Below, piece after piece: positions 24,301 to 35,531 of a DNA stretch of 64,000 nt. The position numbers and the translations under genes were made by a program. Source of the DNA: Parapristionchus giblindavisi (Eukaryota; Nematoda; Chromadorea; Rhabditida; Diplogasteridae); the NCBI GenBank assembly GCA_943737045.1, contig CALSFV010000249.1:682001-746000 (forward strand), read 5' to 3'. Each line of letters begins with the position of its first letter. The first letter of the stretch is position 1. The notes under the pieces were generated by a model. The model did no database searches and was not told the DNA's origin. It was given only the letters and a program-made list of their open reading frames with translations.

Positions 24301-26469
24301 ACATATTGTTAGTAAAGTTGGTCAGGCGGTCGCTGCATTTGTGTTTCACCAATCTTTGATATTTTGTGAACCTTTCAATTGACGATCTGATCTTCCGAAG
24401 TGAAAATAGCTGTAGCAGTATGATAATTATTCGTCCAACCATTGCAGGATTTCGCATCTGCTCGATTCGTCTTCACGTGCGCCGATTGTCCCCAGGTATA
24501 CGATACTTCTCTGTCTTACTGTAGACTTATCGATCGATCGACGGTCATTTCGTCGTCTTCTTACTCTCATTTTGGGAAGAAGAACATGATTTTCACGGGG
24601 AAAAACTTGATTTTTGTTGGAGCATAATAATTGTGGAATAATTTCTGCTTGTGCGAGTTTCTTCTTTTTTTAAATCGTTTTTACTTGTTGAAACATCTTT
24701 GTGATGTAGGATAAATAAATAAATAAAAATGTTAAAAATAATAAAATGATGATGATTACAGCGTCCTCGATCGCAGAGTCCGAAGCCACGCATTCAGATG
24801 GTCGCCGCGCCCGCTATGCCTGATAAGCGACGCAAGAAGGAGGTGGGGGATTGATTTATTGATTGAATGATTTTATTGATTGAATGATTTTATTGATTGA
24901 TTCATTTATTGAATGATTTTATTCGTTAATTTAATGGTTGAATCATTTAATTAATTGATTAGTTGACTAAATGATTCATTAATTGAGTGATTTATTGCTC
25001 GATTACGGCGCTATATTATATCCCAAACCATGATTCCTTACAAGAAAAAGCTCAGATAGGCTAAAAAGCATTGTAATTATGAGAGCGAATCTATTACGTT
25101 ACGCTACGTTATGTGTACTGTAATTGATCAGTCAGTCAATCAATAAAATGAGTATACCGTATTCAGGAGTCACTGCTGCCCGTCAAGGGATGTTCAGGGG
25201 ATGAGCGGAAGAAGAGTGAGTTAGCGTTACGGATACTGTAATATTATTATTAATAATAATATATGTTATAAACGTGTACATGTCAACGGTGTGAACAGAA
25301 AGAAAGAGAGATGAGATGAGTGAAGGTACGCACAGCGTTTCTCCATCACGGGGGAGAGTGGTCATTGAAAACTTGGCAAAATGCTAAAAAAATACTATTT
25401 GGTTCACCATGGCTGCGCTCTCGCACTTTTCGTCCTACCTCTTTCTTTGTCAGACAATGGCCGCTCTCGGAACTAGCGCGTGGTGCGGCGCGTAGTGTAC
25501 CCGGTGATTGCTCGTCTCACGACTCCCATATCCAATACACAGCATACGGCTAGCCTAATCTCAAAGTGTTGGGGACATCTATACAAATATAGATTCAATA
25601 AAAAAATTTTGTGTGCTTTGATTATAGTTTGAGTATGACTATCGATTTTGCATGCCTGATTGTTAATTTTTTCTTGTTGGTTGTGCTGTGCCTGGTGTGT
25701 TACCGCATCATGCATCGACTCTTTATCGATTAAAAACTTTATCGATTTTAGAGCATTGTAAATGGTGGCAGAGCTTTGTTTACCAACACGGTGAGAGCGG
25801 TCGTGGTGTGCTTTAGTCATCTATGCTCTCTCACTTTTGCGTACTCTCTCTCTCTCTCTCTAATTTTTTCTTTATCGCACCATGACCACTCTCGAAACAA
25901 GCGCGTGGTTTACCCGGTGGTTGCTCGTCTCACGATTCCCATAACCAATACACAGCAAACAGTTAGACTAATTCTCGGCTTTTCATGTGCATAGAAAATT
26001 GATCCAATACAGCGTTTTGTGAGCATGATTATCGATTGGCCATGCCTGATTGTTAAATTGTTGCTGTTGGCTGTTCTGTACCTAATTTTACAGTATCGTA
26101 AATAGCGCCTTTTCGATTGAAATCTTTATCGATTAGAGAGCGGTATAATGAGATGAGTATAATGAGAGGCACAGCATTTGTTTCCAACACATGGAGAGCG
26201 GTCCAAAAAATTACGGATCATCTGAGAATGAGCGGTGGCAAACCGTTTGCGGGAAAACGTGACATCACAAGCGTAGGGTTGTTAGGTATTTTTGGCAAGC
26301 GCCTACGGTTGTGGCGTCAGGCGTTTACCGGCAAATGGTTTGTCACCCCGTCCATGGATATGGTCTGGACTCTTGGCGAACAATATTGATTTGATACATC
26401 TTAATACTTGCAGAAGAGGGCGGCAAGAAGGACGTCATACTCGGCAAGCGCAAGGCTGAGAGCCTTTGA
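21305..26469 (+). CDS. INTS12: INTS12-like PHD-finger protein (Integrator subunit 12 candidate)
   Basis: INTS12 is a PHD-finger subunit of the nuclear Integrator complex, which processes snRNAs and attenuates transcription. Exons: 21305-21428 (donor uncertain), 21906-22018, 23049-23172, 23287-23369, 23568-23678, 23826-23942, 24448-24495, 24762-24842, 25167-25215, 26414-26469; about 301 residues. Residues ~187-240 form a complete C4HC3 PHD finger: CIQC, CGTC, then MHAKC and CADC. The segment TRPNVEEKD before the last pair resembles the INTS12 finger (KPQVTDKE), which is why I prefer that family. The rest is Ser/Pro/Lys-rich and disordered, as in INTS12, with a basic C-terminus. The first exon ends at GTGAGT at 21422 by consensus, but only a donor at 21429 keeps frame with exon 2, so the N-terminus is provisional. 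Another single-PHD nuclear protein is possible. Confidence 0.68.
22119..22300. mobile_element. MITE with CATAAGTCGAAAAGTA termini
   Basis: Left end CATAAGTCGAAAAGTACG and right end CGTAGCTATTCGACTTATG are imperfect inverted repeats. The interior repeats AAAACCTGACCGCATTT. Flanks GGCGGAAT and TGTGGAAT match at 6 of 8, consistent with an aged 8-bp duplication. A better-preserved copy is at 46151-46353. Confidence 0.75.
23943..24235. repeat. TACGGTAG-rich degenerate tandem repeat
   Basis: An intron of the INTS12-like gene is made of units resembling GGTAGCTAGGGAGTACGGTG and GGGTACGGTAGGTATGAGTG. The same TACGGTAG core occurs near many donors in this window. Confidence 0.85.
25330..26350. mobile_element. 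Cluster of MITEs in the last intron of the INTS12-like gene
   Basis: Two related blocks (about 25330-25560 and 25780-25985) carry GAGAGCGGTC, TGCGCTCTC-like hairpins, ACCATGACCGCTCTCG and then TTGCTCGTCTCACGA, and look like diverged copies of one unit. A third element at about 26225-26345 has GGCAAACCGTTTGC at one end and GGCAAATGGTTTGTC at the other. Confidence 0.6.
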
Positions 26470-27481
26470 ACTGACGATGCCTCCCGACACGACCAGCGAT
26501 TACTGTAACCAATTATCGATTGTAATGTTGTGATATTGATTGATGCTTCCGATTGCATGTTTAACTCCTGTTTTCTACTGCCCCCCCCCCCCCCCCCAGT
26601 GATTACTTTCCCAAGTCTTAACACGATCCTGCAGTTACTGATTACTTTTCAGTCGTCATTTTGCATTCCCTCGTACCCGTATATTCTATATTCGATGGAT
26701 TACTTTGAAAGTTTCACTCCCCACCCCCGGTCTTTAGATCAGTTTGGTATTTATTGATTGATTTTTATTGATTGATATATTTATTGATTGATATTTATTG
26801 ATGTCCACCCATAGTCATCCATTCTTTGCCTTCCTTCCATTACTTTATAAGCATTGACGCTCTCATATTTGAGCTGTAGATGATTTGTAATCTGCTATTT
26901 TTCCCAGTGGCGACCAAGCAGAAGTGGACGTGACCTAGCTTTTTTGACAAGCGGCGAGATTCTGTCTTTTCTCACTAGTTACACTACACGCAACATCTAA
27001 ATGAATTATCAACCGATCTGACTTTGTATTTTTGTTGTGAGATGAATCTTTGTGTCTTATATTGATATGATCATTAAAGGATAAAAGAGATCATCCTCAT
27101 TCTCGTTCTATTTGCATGTATCGCTTCTGTTTGTAAATTATGAAGTATGCTACTTTTCCAACTACTTTTACAATCACAAAATTAACACTACTTTTCTCTT
27201 TTCCATCTACTTTTCCGAGATTTTAACACCACATTAATGACATTTATTCGTCCGTTTCACCGCGTTTCGCAAGCGGTCACGAAAAAAGGTCACGGTGTGA
27301 CAGAGAAACGGTAGAGCGTAAGATAGAGAGAGAGCACGCAAAAGTGAGAGAGTGCAGACGATGAGAGATATGCTAAAGAAGGTCCTATCTAGTCTCCCCT
27401 ACGCTAGGTCAATCTACTTCCATATTTCATCATTTGCATATTGCATATTCGCTTATTCATTTACAATTTTTGTTCTTCAGT
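26470..27481. other. Spacer, INTS12-like to Atg14-like gene
   Basis: About 1 kb without a supported gene. It contains a run of 17 C at 26581-26597, ATTGATTGATTT simple repeats near 26750-26805, and AG-rich hairpin sequence near 27295-27355. Confidence 0.6.
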
Positions 27482-28247
27482 ATGGAGCAACGGGTAGCGT
27501 GTTGTGTGTGTACAGAATATCTACCTGCTTTCTGTAAAAAGTGTACCTTCGAAAACTGTGAGTATATACTATTTTTTGGATTTCGGTATTTCAAAACCTA
27601 ATGCGCACTTATCATTTTCACTTGAAATAGTCTTTAAGTCTACTTCAAGTTAGACGAAAGTCTACTTCGGGTTGTGTGTACTGTAACGCATTTCGTCAAA
27701 TGTTCTTCCACTTGAAGTAAACTTAAAGTTAATGATGTATTTTAAGTGGATTTTATGTTTTAAAATGAAAGAGTCGGAGTATTTGATATAAATTAGAATT
27801 GGTTGCAAGAAAGTCATCTAACTTGTGCCATTACAGTATCCTTCTACTCTAGAAAATTGAATTTGAATCAGAAATCTCAAGAGAAGGAAACGGCTGAATT
27901 AGAAATCGAAGAGATTTTGAAAGAACGGGTAAGGATATCTTGATCTACAGTACTCTATGTAATTTGGTGTTGAAATGGAGCGTAACCTCTCTCTTTGACG
28001 CGCAATGCTCTCTCGTTGTTAGAGAACAGCGAAATAGTGAGCGCGATTGAGAGGCCATTGAGAGAGGCAACGCTCCCTTTGAAGTCTTGGAAAAGTAGCA
28101 TATCTTCTTACAACGAAAATCCATTGTAAGATTTTATCAATTACGAGGCTTTGCTACTTTTCCAACTGCTTTTACAATCACAAAATGAACACTTCTTTTC
28201 ATTTTCCATCTACTTTTCCTGGATTTTAACACCAAGTAATACATATC

Positions 28248-28327
<80 letters not shown>

Positions 28328-30285
28328 CAGGTTGATCTCGAGGGCGAACTCAATACATTGAAATCTTCTGTTGGTAGTCTAATGAAAGAGATCAGTAGAC
28401 GAAAACAAGTTATTGAAGAAAAGAAGGAAGAGTTGACAGTAATTTCACATAAACGAGAAAAAAGCACAGGTAATCTGCAACAACTAAAGGTAATCACTTT
28501 ATATTCATATTCAATATAGATATGATTCTATTCAGGATATGACTGATAGACCTAAGAAGAATAGGAACCAAAGAGATCATGTGGGATCTGGAGATGAACG
28601 ATCTTCGGTAAGAAAACACAATATACATTATAACTTCTTATTCGTTTCACTCATAATCCGTCATAACTTCAGTTATGCTCCATAGGTATCGGCTTTATGC
28701 AACTTGTCAGGCATAGTTAGACGTAGCGGCCGAAACACCATATGACACATTCTTAGCCAAGTTATTTATTTTAAAAAAAAGTACATTCAAAGAGCATACA
28801 TACTTATTCTTGTATTATACATCTATTAATATTATTAATTTAAATGATTTAATAATGAATATAATTAAGTTGGAGGAATACCGTACAGCATGCTGTAGAT
28901 ATCTATTCCGTATCTATCCTCTGAGGATATCCTCTAGAGATGGAGATGAAGTTTATCACATTCGTCAAGCTTCATTATCGTCTGCTTTACTACGTGAAAT
29001 GTCATCAGGATCGAAATCATCAACTATTACTCCACAAACATTTTCTGCTATTTTATTCTCCTCCCATCTTGTCATATTAATATCTCGGATTCTTGATTTA
29101 ACTCTTCCACATGAGGTATGTATCTATTCCTTCTCTCTGGTATTTCAAAACTTAGTTACTTAGAATACGTGAGTGACTTGAAGTTTACTTTAAGTCTATG
29201 TACTTCAAATGAACGAACATTTGACGAAATACATTAATTATACACAGCACTTGAAGTAGACTTACGCCTAACTTGAAATAGACTTACAAGTCTACTTCAA
29301 GTGAAAAAAAAAACAGAGACCGTACCCCTGAACGGTAGCAACAAACGTGACGTCACAAGCGTAGGCGTATAAGTTTGGCAAACGCCTCCGCCTAGAGTTG
29401 CGACGTCACGTTTGTCGGCAAATGGTTTGCCTCTTTATTACCATAAGTCTTACTTTCAGTTATCTCTAGTGTCTATATCTCTCGCCGATGACGTCATCAA
29501 AGACTTCTGGACCAAACTGTGCATCTGCGTGCACTTTCTTTGCCATAGCATAGGTTCATTTTCAATGTACTTCACTTACCGTAATTTTATTACCGTATTC
29601 TTTTACTCAGGAGTTACGGTATCCCAGGACCCGTATAATTCGCTGATTTCTATCTTTGAAAGACTGCGCAAGAGGAGTCCTCTTAAATTGGTCAGTGTTT
29701 ATTATTTCAACAAACTTCGATAACAACTTCATTATTATAATTTCCGTTAAATTAAATTTGTTCACTACGATATAATTTATAATATATATATTAAATTCCT
29801 GTAATATATGTGCTATAGATGAACCCGGTACCAATCGCCATAATGGATATGTACTGTGTGCAACCGGAGTCCTGCGATGATGATATGGTTAGTCCAAATA
29901 CCATCTCAAAAAAAATTAATAATCATAATAGATATACTAATATAATAATATAAAATTAAATAATGTTGTAGGTTAGGTAGTAACTCTGGTATTTTGAAAC
30001 TTAAAGTCTATTTAAATTACGTCACAGACTTTAAGTAGACTTTAAGTAAACTTAAAGTGAAAGAAGATTTGACGAAATGCATTACAGTATACCACACCAC
30101 TTTAAGTAGACTTACGTTTTACTTTAAGTTTACTTAAAGTCTACTTAAAGTGCGGAGTTTAAGTAGACTTTAAGTTTCAAACTACCAGAGAATGTGCTTT
30201 ATAATGTATTCATTGTTTGCAGTCAGCCGAATGGGATACTTGTGATGACTTTCTTCCAATGGCTTACAGTACTTATCGTAAATGA
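27482..30285 (+). CDS. epg-8: Atg14/Barkor-like autophagy protein (EPG-8 type)
   Basis: Atg14 targets the class III PI3-kinase complex (Vps34-Beclin 1) to autophagosome-forming membranes. Nine exons: 27482-27557, 27837-27928, 28331-28489, 28536-28607, 28870-29115, 29460-29553, 29611-29690, 29819-29887, 30223-30285; 316 residues. The N-terminus has the paired CxxC pattern of Atg14 (C7/C10 and C18/C21). A Glu/Lys-rich coiled coil spans about residues 35-110. The C-terminal half has SAILFSSHLVILISRILDLT then LPHE, matching the Atg14 block that ends in HILDVNLP, and a tail SAEWDTCDDFLP like the Atg14 DWENLP region. Length agrees with nematode EPG-8-sized proteins. The 58-bp intron at 29554-29610 is inferred because it restores the family alignment. 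AATAAA at 30298 follows the stop. Overall sequence divergence keeps confidence below certainty. Confidence 0.8.
27575..27770. mobile_element. MITE of the ACTTAAAGTCTACTT family, copy 1
   Basis: Palindromic sequence built from CTTTAAGTCTACTTCAAGT-like units around a core GTAACGCATTTCGTCAAATG. It is in the first intron of the Atg14-like gene. More copies: 29138-29310, 29975-30190, 46073-46455 and 54803-54990. Confidence 0.7.
27965..28088. mobile_element. Hairpin MITE (GGAGCGTAACCTC...GAGAGGCAACGCTCC)
   Basis: Complementary ends around CTCTCGTTGTTAGAGAACAG. Copies at about 31016-31134, 31236-31366, 38417-38541 and 40556-40678 share the same ends and loop. Confidence 0.75.
28249..28328. repeat. 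(AAT)n followed by (ATT)n, self-complementary microsatellite
   Basis: About 12 AAT units, a short ACATTTT junction, then about 11 ATT units, directly upstream of an acceptor of the Atg14-like gene. The transcript could fold into an AU hairpin. Confidence 0.85.
29138..29310. mobile_element. MITE of the ACTTAAAGTCTACTT family, copy 2
   Basis: Starts TCTCTGGTATTTCAAAACTT and ends in AAGTCTACTTCAAGTG; core ATTTGACGAAATACATTA. Fifth intron of the Atg14-like gene. Confidence 0.75.
29330..29432. mobile_element. TGACGTCA-bearing palindromic MITE
   Basis: GTAGCAACAAACGTGACGTC with CAAGCGTAGGCG is mirrored by CGCCTCCGCC and GACGTCACGTTTGTCGGCAAA. Copies at 17575-17630 (half), 26225-26345, 34863-34965 and 39180-39285. 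Confidence 0.75.
29975..30190. mobile_element. MITE of the ACTTAAAGTCTACTT family, best-preserved copy
   Basis: Inverted ends CTCTGGTATTTTGAAACTTA and the complement of GTTTCAAACTACCAGAG. The interior is nearly all ACTTTAAGTAGACTT variants around GACGAAATGCATTACAGTAT. It fills the last intron of the Atg14-like gene. Confidence 0.85.
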
Positions 30286-30303
30286 TGTATATATGATAAT
30301 AAA

Positions 30304-33300
30304 GATAAATAATACAAATGAGCTATTAATACAAATCATACATTTTAAATAATACAATAATTCAATTTCGTCTTGAATCCCAATTTCAGCCAGGAATCGC
30401 GGCCAATATGGCTCTAACATCTCCTAGTTAGATTCGAAAATCTTATGAGTAGACTCAAAATGGTCGAAACATTCGTGCTAGTTTTTTTCAACATCTGATT
30501 ACATTCAAAAGTTTACTGTTCGGTGTTGCTCCGATCAAATTTAACACAAACATTTTAAAAAAAAACCTCACCAACAACTGAATTGGCCTTGAAATATCAC
30601 TGGCCTAGCAGTGATAACCCGCAGGACTTCGTGTGCCTTGAATAGCGGGTTGTACCTTTACCTTTTACCTTACCACCAACAATAAGAGAATTTACCATGA
30701 GAACGCTCTCGTATATTATTGATCAGCCATCTCGTTTTATGTCCCTGTTTGTTCCCCCATTCAAAATACCACCACACTCTCTCACACGTGTCTTGCAAGA
30801 TTCTTGTCAGCACGAACAAAATGTGTTCATCTATCATCATCATTTTCTTCATCTTCTTCTTCTTCTTGTCGTTCTTCATTCCCTCCTCCCTATTTCTTCA
30901 TTTGTCTCACATAAGGCGAGTCCACTTCTTATCCCTCCTCCCCGACCTACGTAATGTTCCCGTTTTTACATGCATAGCGAGAACGAGCGAATATGGTTAC
31001 AGTAGTGATGTTTAAAGGGGCTGACACCTCTGTCAACGGTCTCTTCTACACTCTACGCTCTCTCGTTGTTAGAGAACAGAGAAATAGTGTGCGCGTTGAA
31101 GAGAACATTGAGTGAGGTAACGTTCCCTTTAAAGGAATACTGCTAAGTTTACTCTCCGCTGTGGCAACACTATCTCGTGGACAAAGGAAACGAGAGAGCA
31201 TTACGACAGCGGAGAGTTTGAAATTAGCTCGGTGCGTTGGTGTTGAAATGGAGCGTAACCTCACTCAATGTTCTCTTCGACGCGCAATGTTCTCTCGTTG
31301 TTAGAGAACATAAAAATAGTGTGCGCAATGAAGAGACCATTGAGTGAGGTAACGCTCCCTTTGAACATCGGATAGGCATAACAATGGTGCAATGATGATT
31401 CGTGCGCACCACATCTTGCAATGTGAATTCCACAGATTGGTGTACCAGACCAATCAATCAATAATGTACGGTAAAAGGGTGCTCCGTCCATGATATTTCA
31501 TAAGGAAGAATGAGAAACAACAAAAATGCATAGTGGCATTTGCGCGATGCGTCTTATTCTCTCCGTTTTTCTTTCACAGCCACCGAAGGAACGCGTAGGT
31601 GATTCAGTATTGAGATGAGTCAGGGGGTTGAAAGAAGGAGAGGGAGAGGGAGAGGCAGAGGGAGAGGGAGAGAGAGAGGCAGAGGGAGAGAGGGAGAACA
31701 AGAATGATGCCTACTGTTCGCAACCATAACCACATCTGCATAGACAAACGCAAACCAACCTTGTCGACGAATCCGGAAAGATACTGTAGCGGAATGAATC
31801 AAAGGTTACGGTATATCGACCTACCAATCAATCAATAATGTACAGTAATCAAGAGGTATCAATCGATAGGCAGCGTCCCGGTAACCCCTCGCCGGTAGTA
31901 CGTGTATATCAGGTCGAACACTACACACCGGGTGAGATTATCGTGACGGGACCAAGGATACGGTAGATGATTTTGATAGATTACGGTAACTTACGGATAC
32001 GGCAGCAGGGTAGAATCAATCAATAGTAGGCCCGCCTTGGCAGGAGCGTTTGCAATCTTTCATTCGCTATCACTACTCGCTCGCACGATTTCCTTCCTCC
32101 TCTAATCGTTCTTATCAGTTATACGTCGAGTTTTCGACTTGCGAAAGGACGTACTGAGAGCACGCTAAGCTGCACGCACGATACGAGGCTTACGCACTAG
32201 CCCCAGGGGTATTGTGGTGGGTTACGGTAGGTGTACGGTACGGTAGACCAGGAGGGGTACGGTGGGATACGGTGGGTGAAGCAGATGGTATTGTGGTGGG
32301 TCACGGTAGGTGGACGGTACGGTAGATGACCAGGAGGGGTAGGATACGGTGGATGAAGCAGATGGGGACCATCCTTGGCGGGGATGGAAACTCGAATGAA
32401 TAGATGGAGGAGGAAGGAATGAAGGGGAGGGGCAAGATGGAGGAAGAAGAAGAGGAAGAAGAAAAGTGATTCACGACCATAGATGGGGCGCCCCCTTTTG
32501 CATACAGAAAGAGAAGAGTACAGAGGGCGAGAGAGTGCGGAGGATGAGGAGGGCACAGAGAAATGGAGAAGGCGAGAGAGTGTGTGCGGGTGAGAGAGTG
32601 GGAGAAAGCGGATTGTTTGAGGGGGGATAACGATAAAGGTGTGAGGTGTTAGGGCATAAAAGAGTGAGAGATAAGATTCGGTAAACAGGCTTGATACTCA
32701 AACAGTACATGTATCACAGACATATTGTTTCAGCCCCCCCCCACCACTATGAGGCCTACAGTATCCTACCGTACTCTATGTACAGAGGACAATGTGTTAC
32801 TGTAATCCCCAGTGTATATACGGTAGTCCGTAGGGATACTGTAAACCTGGAAACGATATTATTGATTAGTCGGTCTGCTTTGATCTGCGACGTTATCCTC
32901 TGTAGTACCTGTGTACCCTCTTCCTCTTTTCTATCACAGAGGTGTCATGGCTGGACTGGCAATACTTTGAGCAAATAGTGTGATCACAGCCCTGCCTGGC
33001 CCTTATGTTGATCAGTCATAGAGGGAGAGGGAGAGAGGGAGAGGGAGAGGGAGGGGGAGAGGGAGAGAGAGACTTAGAGTAAAGGAGAGGGAGGGACGAA
33101 TCAGTATGCAAGCAATATCTTTATAGTGGGGATCTATTCACACTTACTATGCATACACATAAAAGCACCATATTCCTCGCTCCAAGCAAGAGTACAGTCT
33201 CATGCAGAGATCAAAGATCCAGGATCAAAGTTCAGTATCATGAGGAGATCAAAGATCAAGGATCAAAGCACAGTATCATGAAGAGATCAAAGATCAAGGG

Positions 33301-34304
33301 TCAAAGCAGGGCTGTGCATTTTCCGTTTTTCCGAATCTTTTTTTGTCTAGAAAAAATTCAATTTTTCGATAATTACGGTATTCGGGAGACCAGCCATTCG
33401 AAATTATTTTCTCACGTATTCTGAAATACTCATTTTATTCTACATTTTCCTTCAAAATGTGAATTTTCGCCCTATGTCATTATCACTTCGATTCTTGGAT
33501 ATGAGGTTTAATTCTTGATTTGTTGTTCCTTGTGGCCGTTGTGATTTTCTGGAGCTCGACAAAGACATCGAGAGTAAAAACGAAAATTAGAATATTAGAA
33601 TTTAGATTTTCGGATTTTTTTCCGAATTTTCCGAGAAATAATTTCGGAAAATATCCGTTTCCGAAATTTTCGGAAAACTTTTTCCGCACAGCCCTGAATA
33701 GTACAGTCTCTTACAGAGATCAAAGATCAATAGTCAGAGTACAGTCTCGTACAAAGATCAAAGATCATGGATCAAAGTATAATGTCATGCTGAGATCAAA
33801 GATCAAGGATCAAAGTGCAACTCTTTCGAATTGTGCCATATTTGAAAAAAATCATTTGTGTTCAAAAATGTCTAGGACGCTAAATTGCTCATTTTGCACA
33901 GCTACCTTTTTTCCTATTTCCGCATTTCTACGATTTCGAGAATTTTAAACATTTTAACCCTTATAAATGATAGATTTATGAAAAGATCTTACACCTCTGA
34001 CTAATCTTTTGAAATTAGTAGAAAATTTGAAAATGAAGAATTTCCGAGGTATTTTCGTGAGGGACACTTTAGCAAATAAGAAAAGAGAATAATTTATTAT
34101 GAAATTATGTGAGCAATAAATGGATGAAGATATGTGTGACGGCTATCCGGATTCATTGGGAATGTGATAAATCAACGATATTTCGGTGATCATCCAATCG
34201 ACGTTTAAATAACCGAATATTAGGGGCTGTTCGAATAATAGCAATAAAGATAAAGATACAGAAGTACAGGTGTTGTAAATGTTGACTCGTCTTGGGGAAG
34301 TTTA
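30304..34304. other. 4-kb repeat-rich intergenic region
   Basis: No supported gene. Contents in order: hairpin MITEs at 31016-31134, 31140-31225 and 31236-31366; GA-rich tract 31630-31696; an ~85-bp direct duplication with TACGGTAGG motifs at 32209-32365; GAGAGGGAGAGG tract 33018-33090; GATCAAAGATCAAGGATCAA tandem repeats at 33195-33306 and 33714-33815 interrupted by a hAT-like element. ORFs over the purine tracts are low complexity. Confidence 0.7.
33307..33696. mobile_element. hAT-like MITE with CAGGGCTGTGC ends
   Basis: Begins CAGGGCTGTGCATTTTCCG and ends CGCACAGCCCTG, with TTTTCCGAA-type repeats inside. It splits a GATCAAAG tandem array. I see no convincing 8-bp duplication (GGTCAAAG versus AATAGTAC). 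Its termini match the element at 61390-61725. Confidence 0.75.
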
Positions 34305-35088
34305 TTAGTTTTTCAGGAGAAGTTTCACCAGGGGCAAAGCAAGAATCGTCATGAGAGCAGAAGTACTGGTAGCACCATTGCACATATTTCCTTTGCAGCA
34401 GCACAGAGTATTCGTGGGATTGCAACCAGCCGTGTCACAGATGATATTGGGCATGCCCTGTCCCGTGATCTTCTGGGCTGTTTTAGAGCATCCTTTAGCA
34501 TAAATGTTGTTGATGTTGATCTGCAATGTTGAAATTGAGCCTATATATATTTTAAAAGTTACATTTAAAGTGCGTGCATACTTATTCTTGTACATCTATT
34601 AATATCATTAATTTAATTGTAGAATTCAAATTATAGATAATTAAAATAGCCAACCGTGGCGCAGTATTGATCCGAGGATTCGCATCTATCCAGTCCACCT
34701 TCCACATCCAATTGAGACGGTGATGCCACCACTTGGAATTCACATCTGAATTGAGCACGCGCTGAGACTTATGTATAGAGAAAGAAAGAAAGGGACTAAT
34801 ACATCGGTTGTGTTAGAAAAAAAACCATAATTAATCTAGAACGATCCAGTGTGCCCTGCATCCTGCAAACGTGACGTCACAACCGTAGGCGGAGGAGTTT
34901 GCCAGAGATCCTCCCCCTACGCTTGTGACGTCACGTTTCCCGGCAAACGGTTTGCCAGCGTTCATGGATCCACTGGACCGGCCTGTGTAGGCTGGGCCTC
35001 ATCTGTTGGATTAAAGTGAAAATTGCGTTTACTCTAGCGAGAGGGCTCCTGCAGCGAGCATGAGAGTGAGAAGAACCTTGCTGAGCAT
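34305..35088 (-). CDS. Small secreted Ly-6/ET-module-like cysteine-rich protein, probable GPI anchor
   Basis: Three exons on the - strand: 35033-35088, 34655-34745, 34305-34520 (120 residues, phases agree). Residues 1-18 form a signal peptide (MLSKVLLTLMLAAGALSL). The mature part has a dense cysteine pattern: ECEFQ, RCESSDQYC, KGC, ICDTAGC, then CCCKGNMCN. The terminal CC...CN is typical of Ly-6/three-finger and of the nematode ET-module families. The hydrophobic C-terminus (LMTILALPLVKLLL) after a small-residue GATSTS stretch fits a GPI-attachment signal. Function is not predictable; such proteins are extracellular or membrane-tethered ligands or receptor modulators. A TGACGTCA-bearing MITE sits in its first intron. 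Confidence 0.8.
34863..34965. mobile_element. TGACGTCA-bearing palindromic MITE
   Basis: GCAAACGTGACGTCACAACC with GTAGGCGGAGG is mirrored by CTACGCTTGTGACGTCACG then GGCAAACGGTTTGCC. Two perfect TGACGTCA sites are present. It is in the first intron of the Ly-6-like gene. Confidence 0.8.
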
Positions 35089-35531
35089 CCCGAAACGACT
35101 CGTATCGAGAGATCGAGAGTTACGAATATGATGAAAAGAGCTATCTAAAGTGAGTTCCTTCACCTTTTATGGTCGACTAAGTTTACCCTGTAGGTGGGGC
35201 ATTGTTTCAATATTGCAGATCAACGTACAACAACGTAAGAGCGATGGGGCGTTTAAAAATCACTTGTTTTATTTGTACAAGAGCGTCCGCATTGACTATT
35301 TCCTGCTTTGCATAGTTTTGAAACGTTTTTGAAACTATGCAAAATCTCTTTTGAATATCAAATCTACGCGGCGAAGGTGAGACGGGTTAGGTATGAGGAA
35401 GTGAGGAGGTAATCAAGAGTGCAGGCGAGAGAGTGCAGGCGCCCTTTGTCTCGGCATTTACATAGTATGCCGTTTTCATATGCAAGTACATTTTATACGG
35501 ACAATAAAGGATGCTCTAAAACAGCATAATA
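35089..35531. other. Spacer upstream of the Ly-6-like gene
   Basis: No supported gene. GAGCGTCCGC- and GAGAGTGCAGGCG-type repeat fragments are present; CGTATCGAGAGATCGAGAGTT lies just upstream of the Ly-6-like start. Confidence 0.4.
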
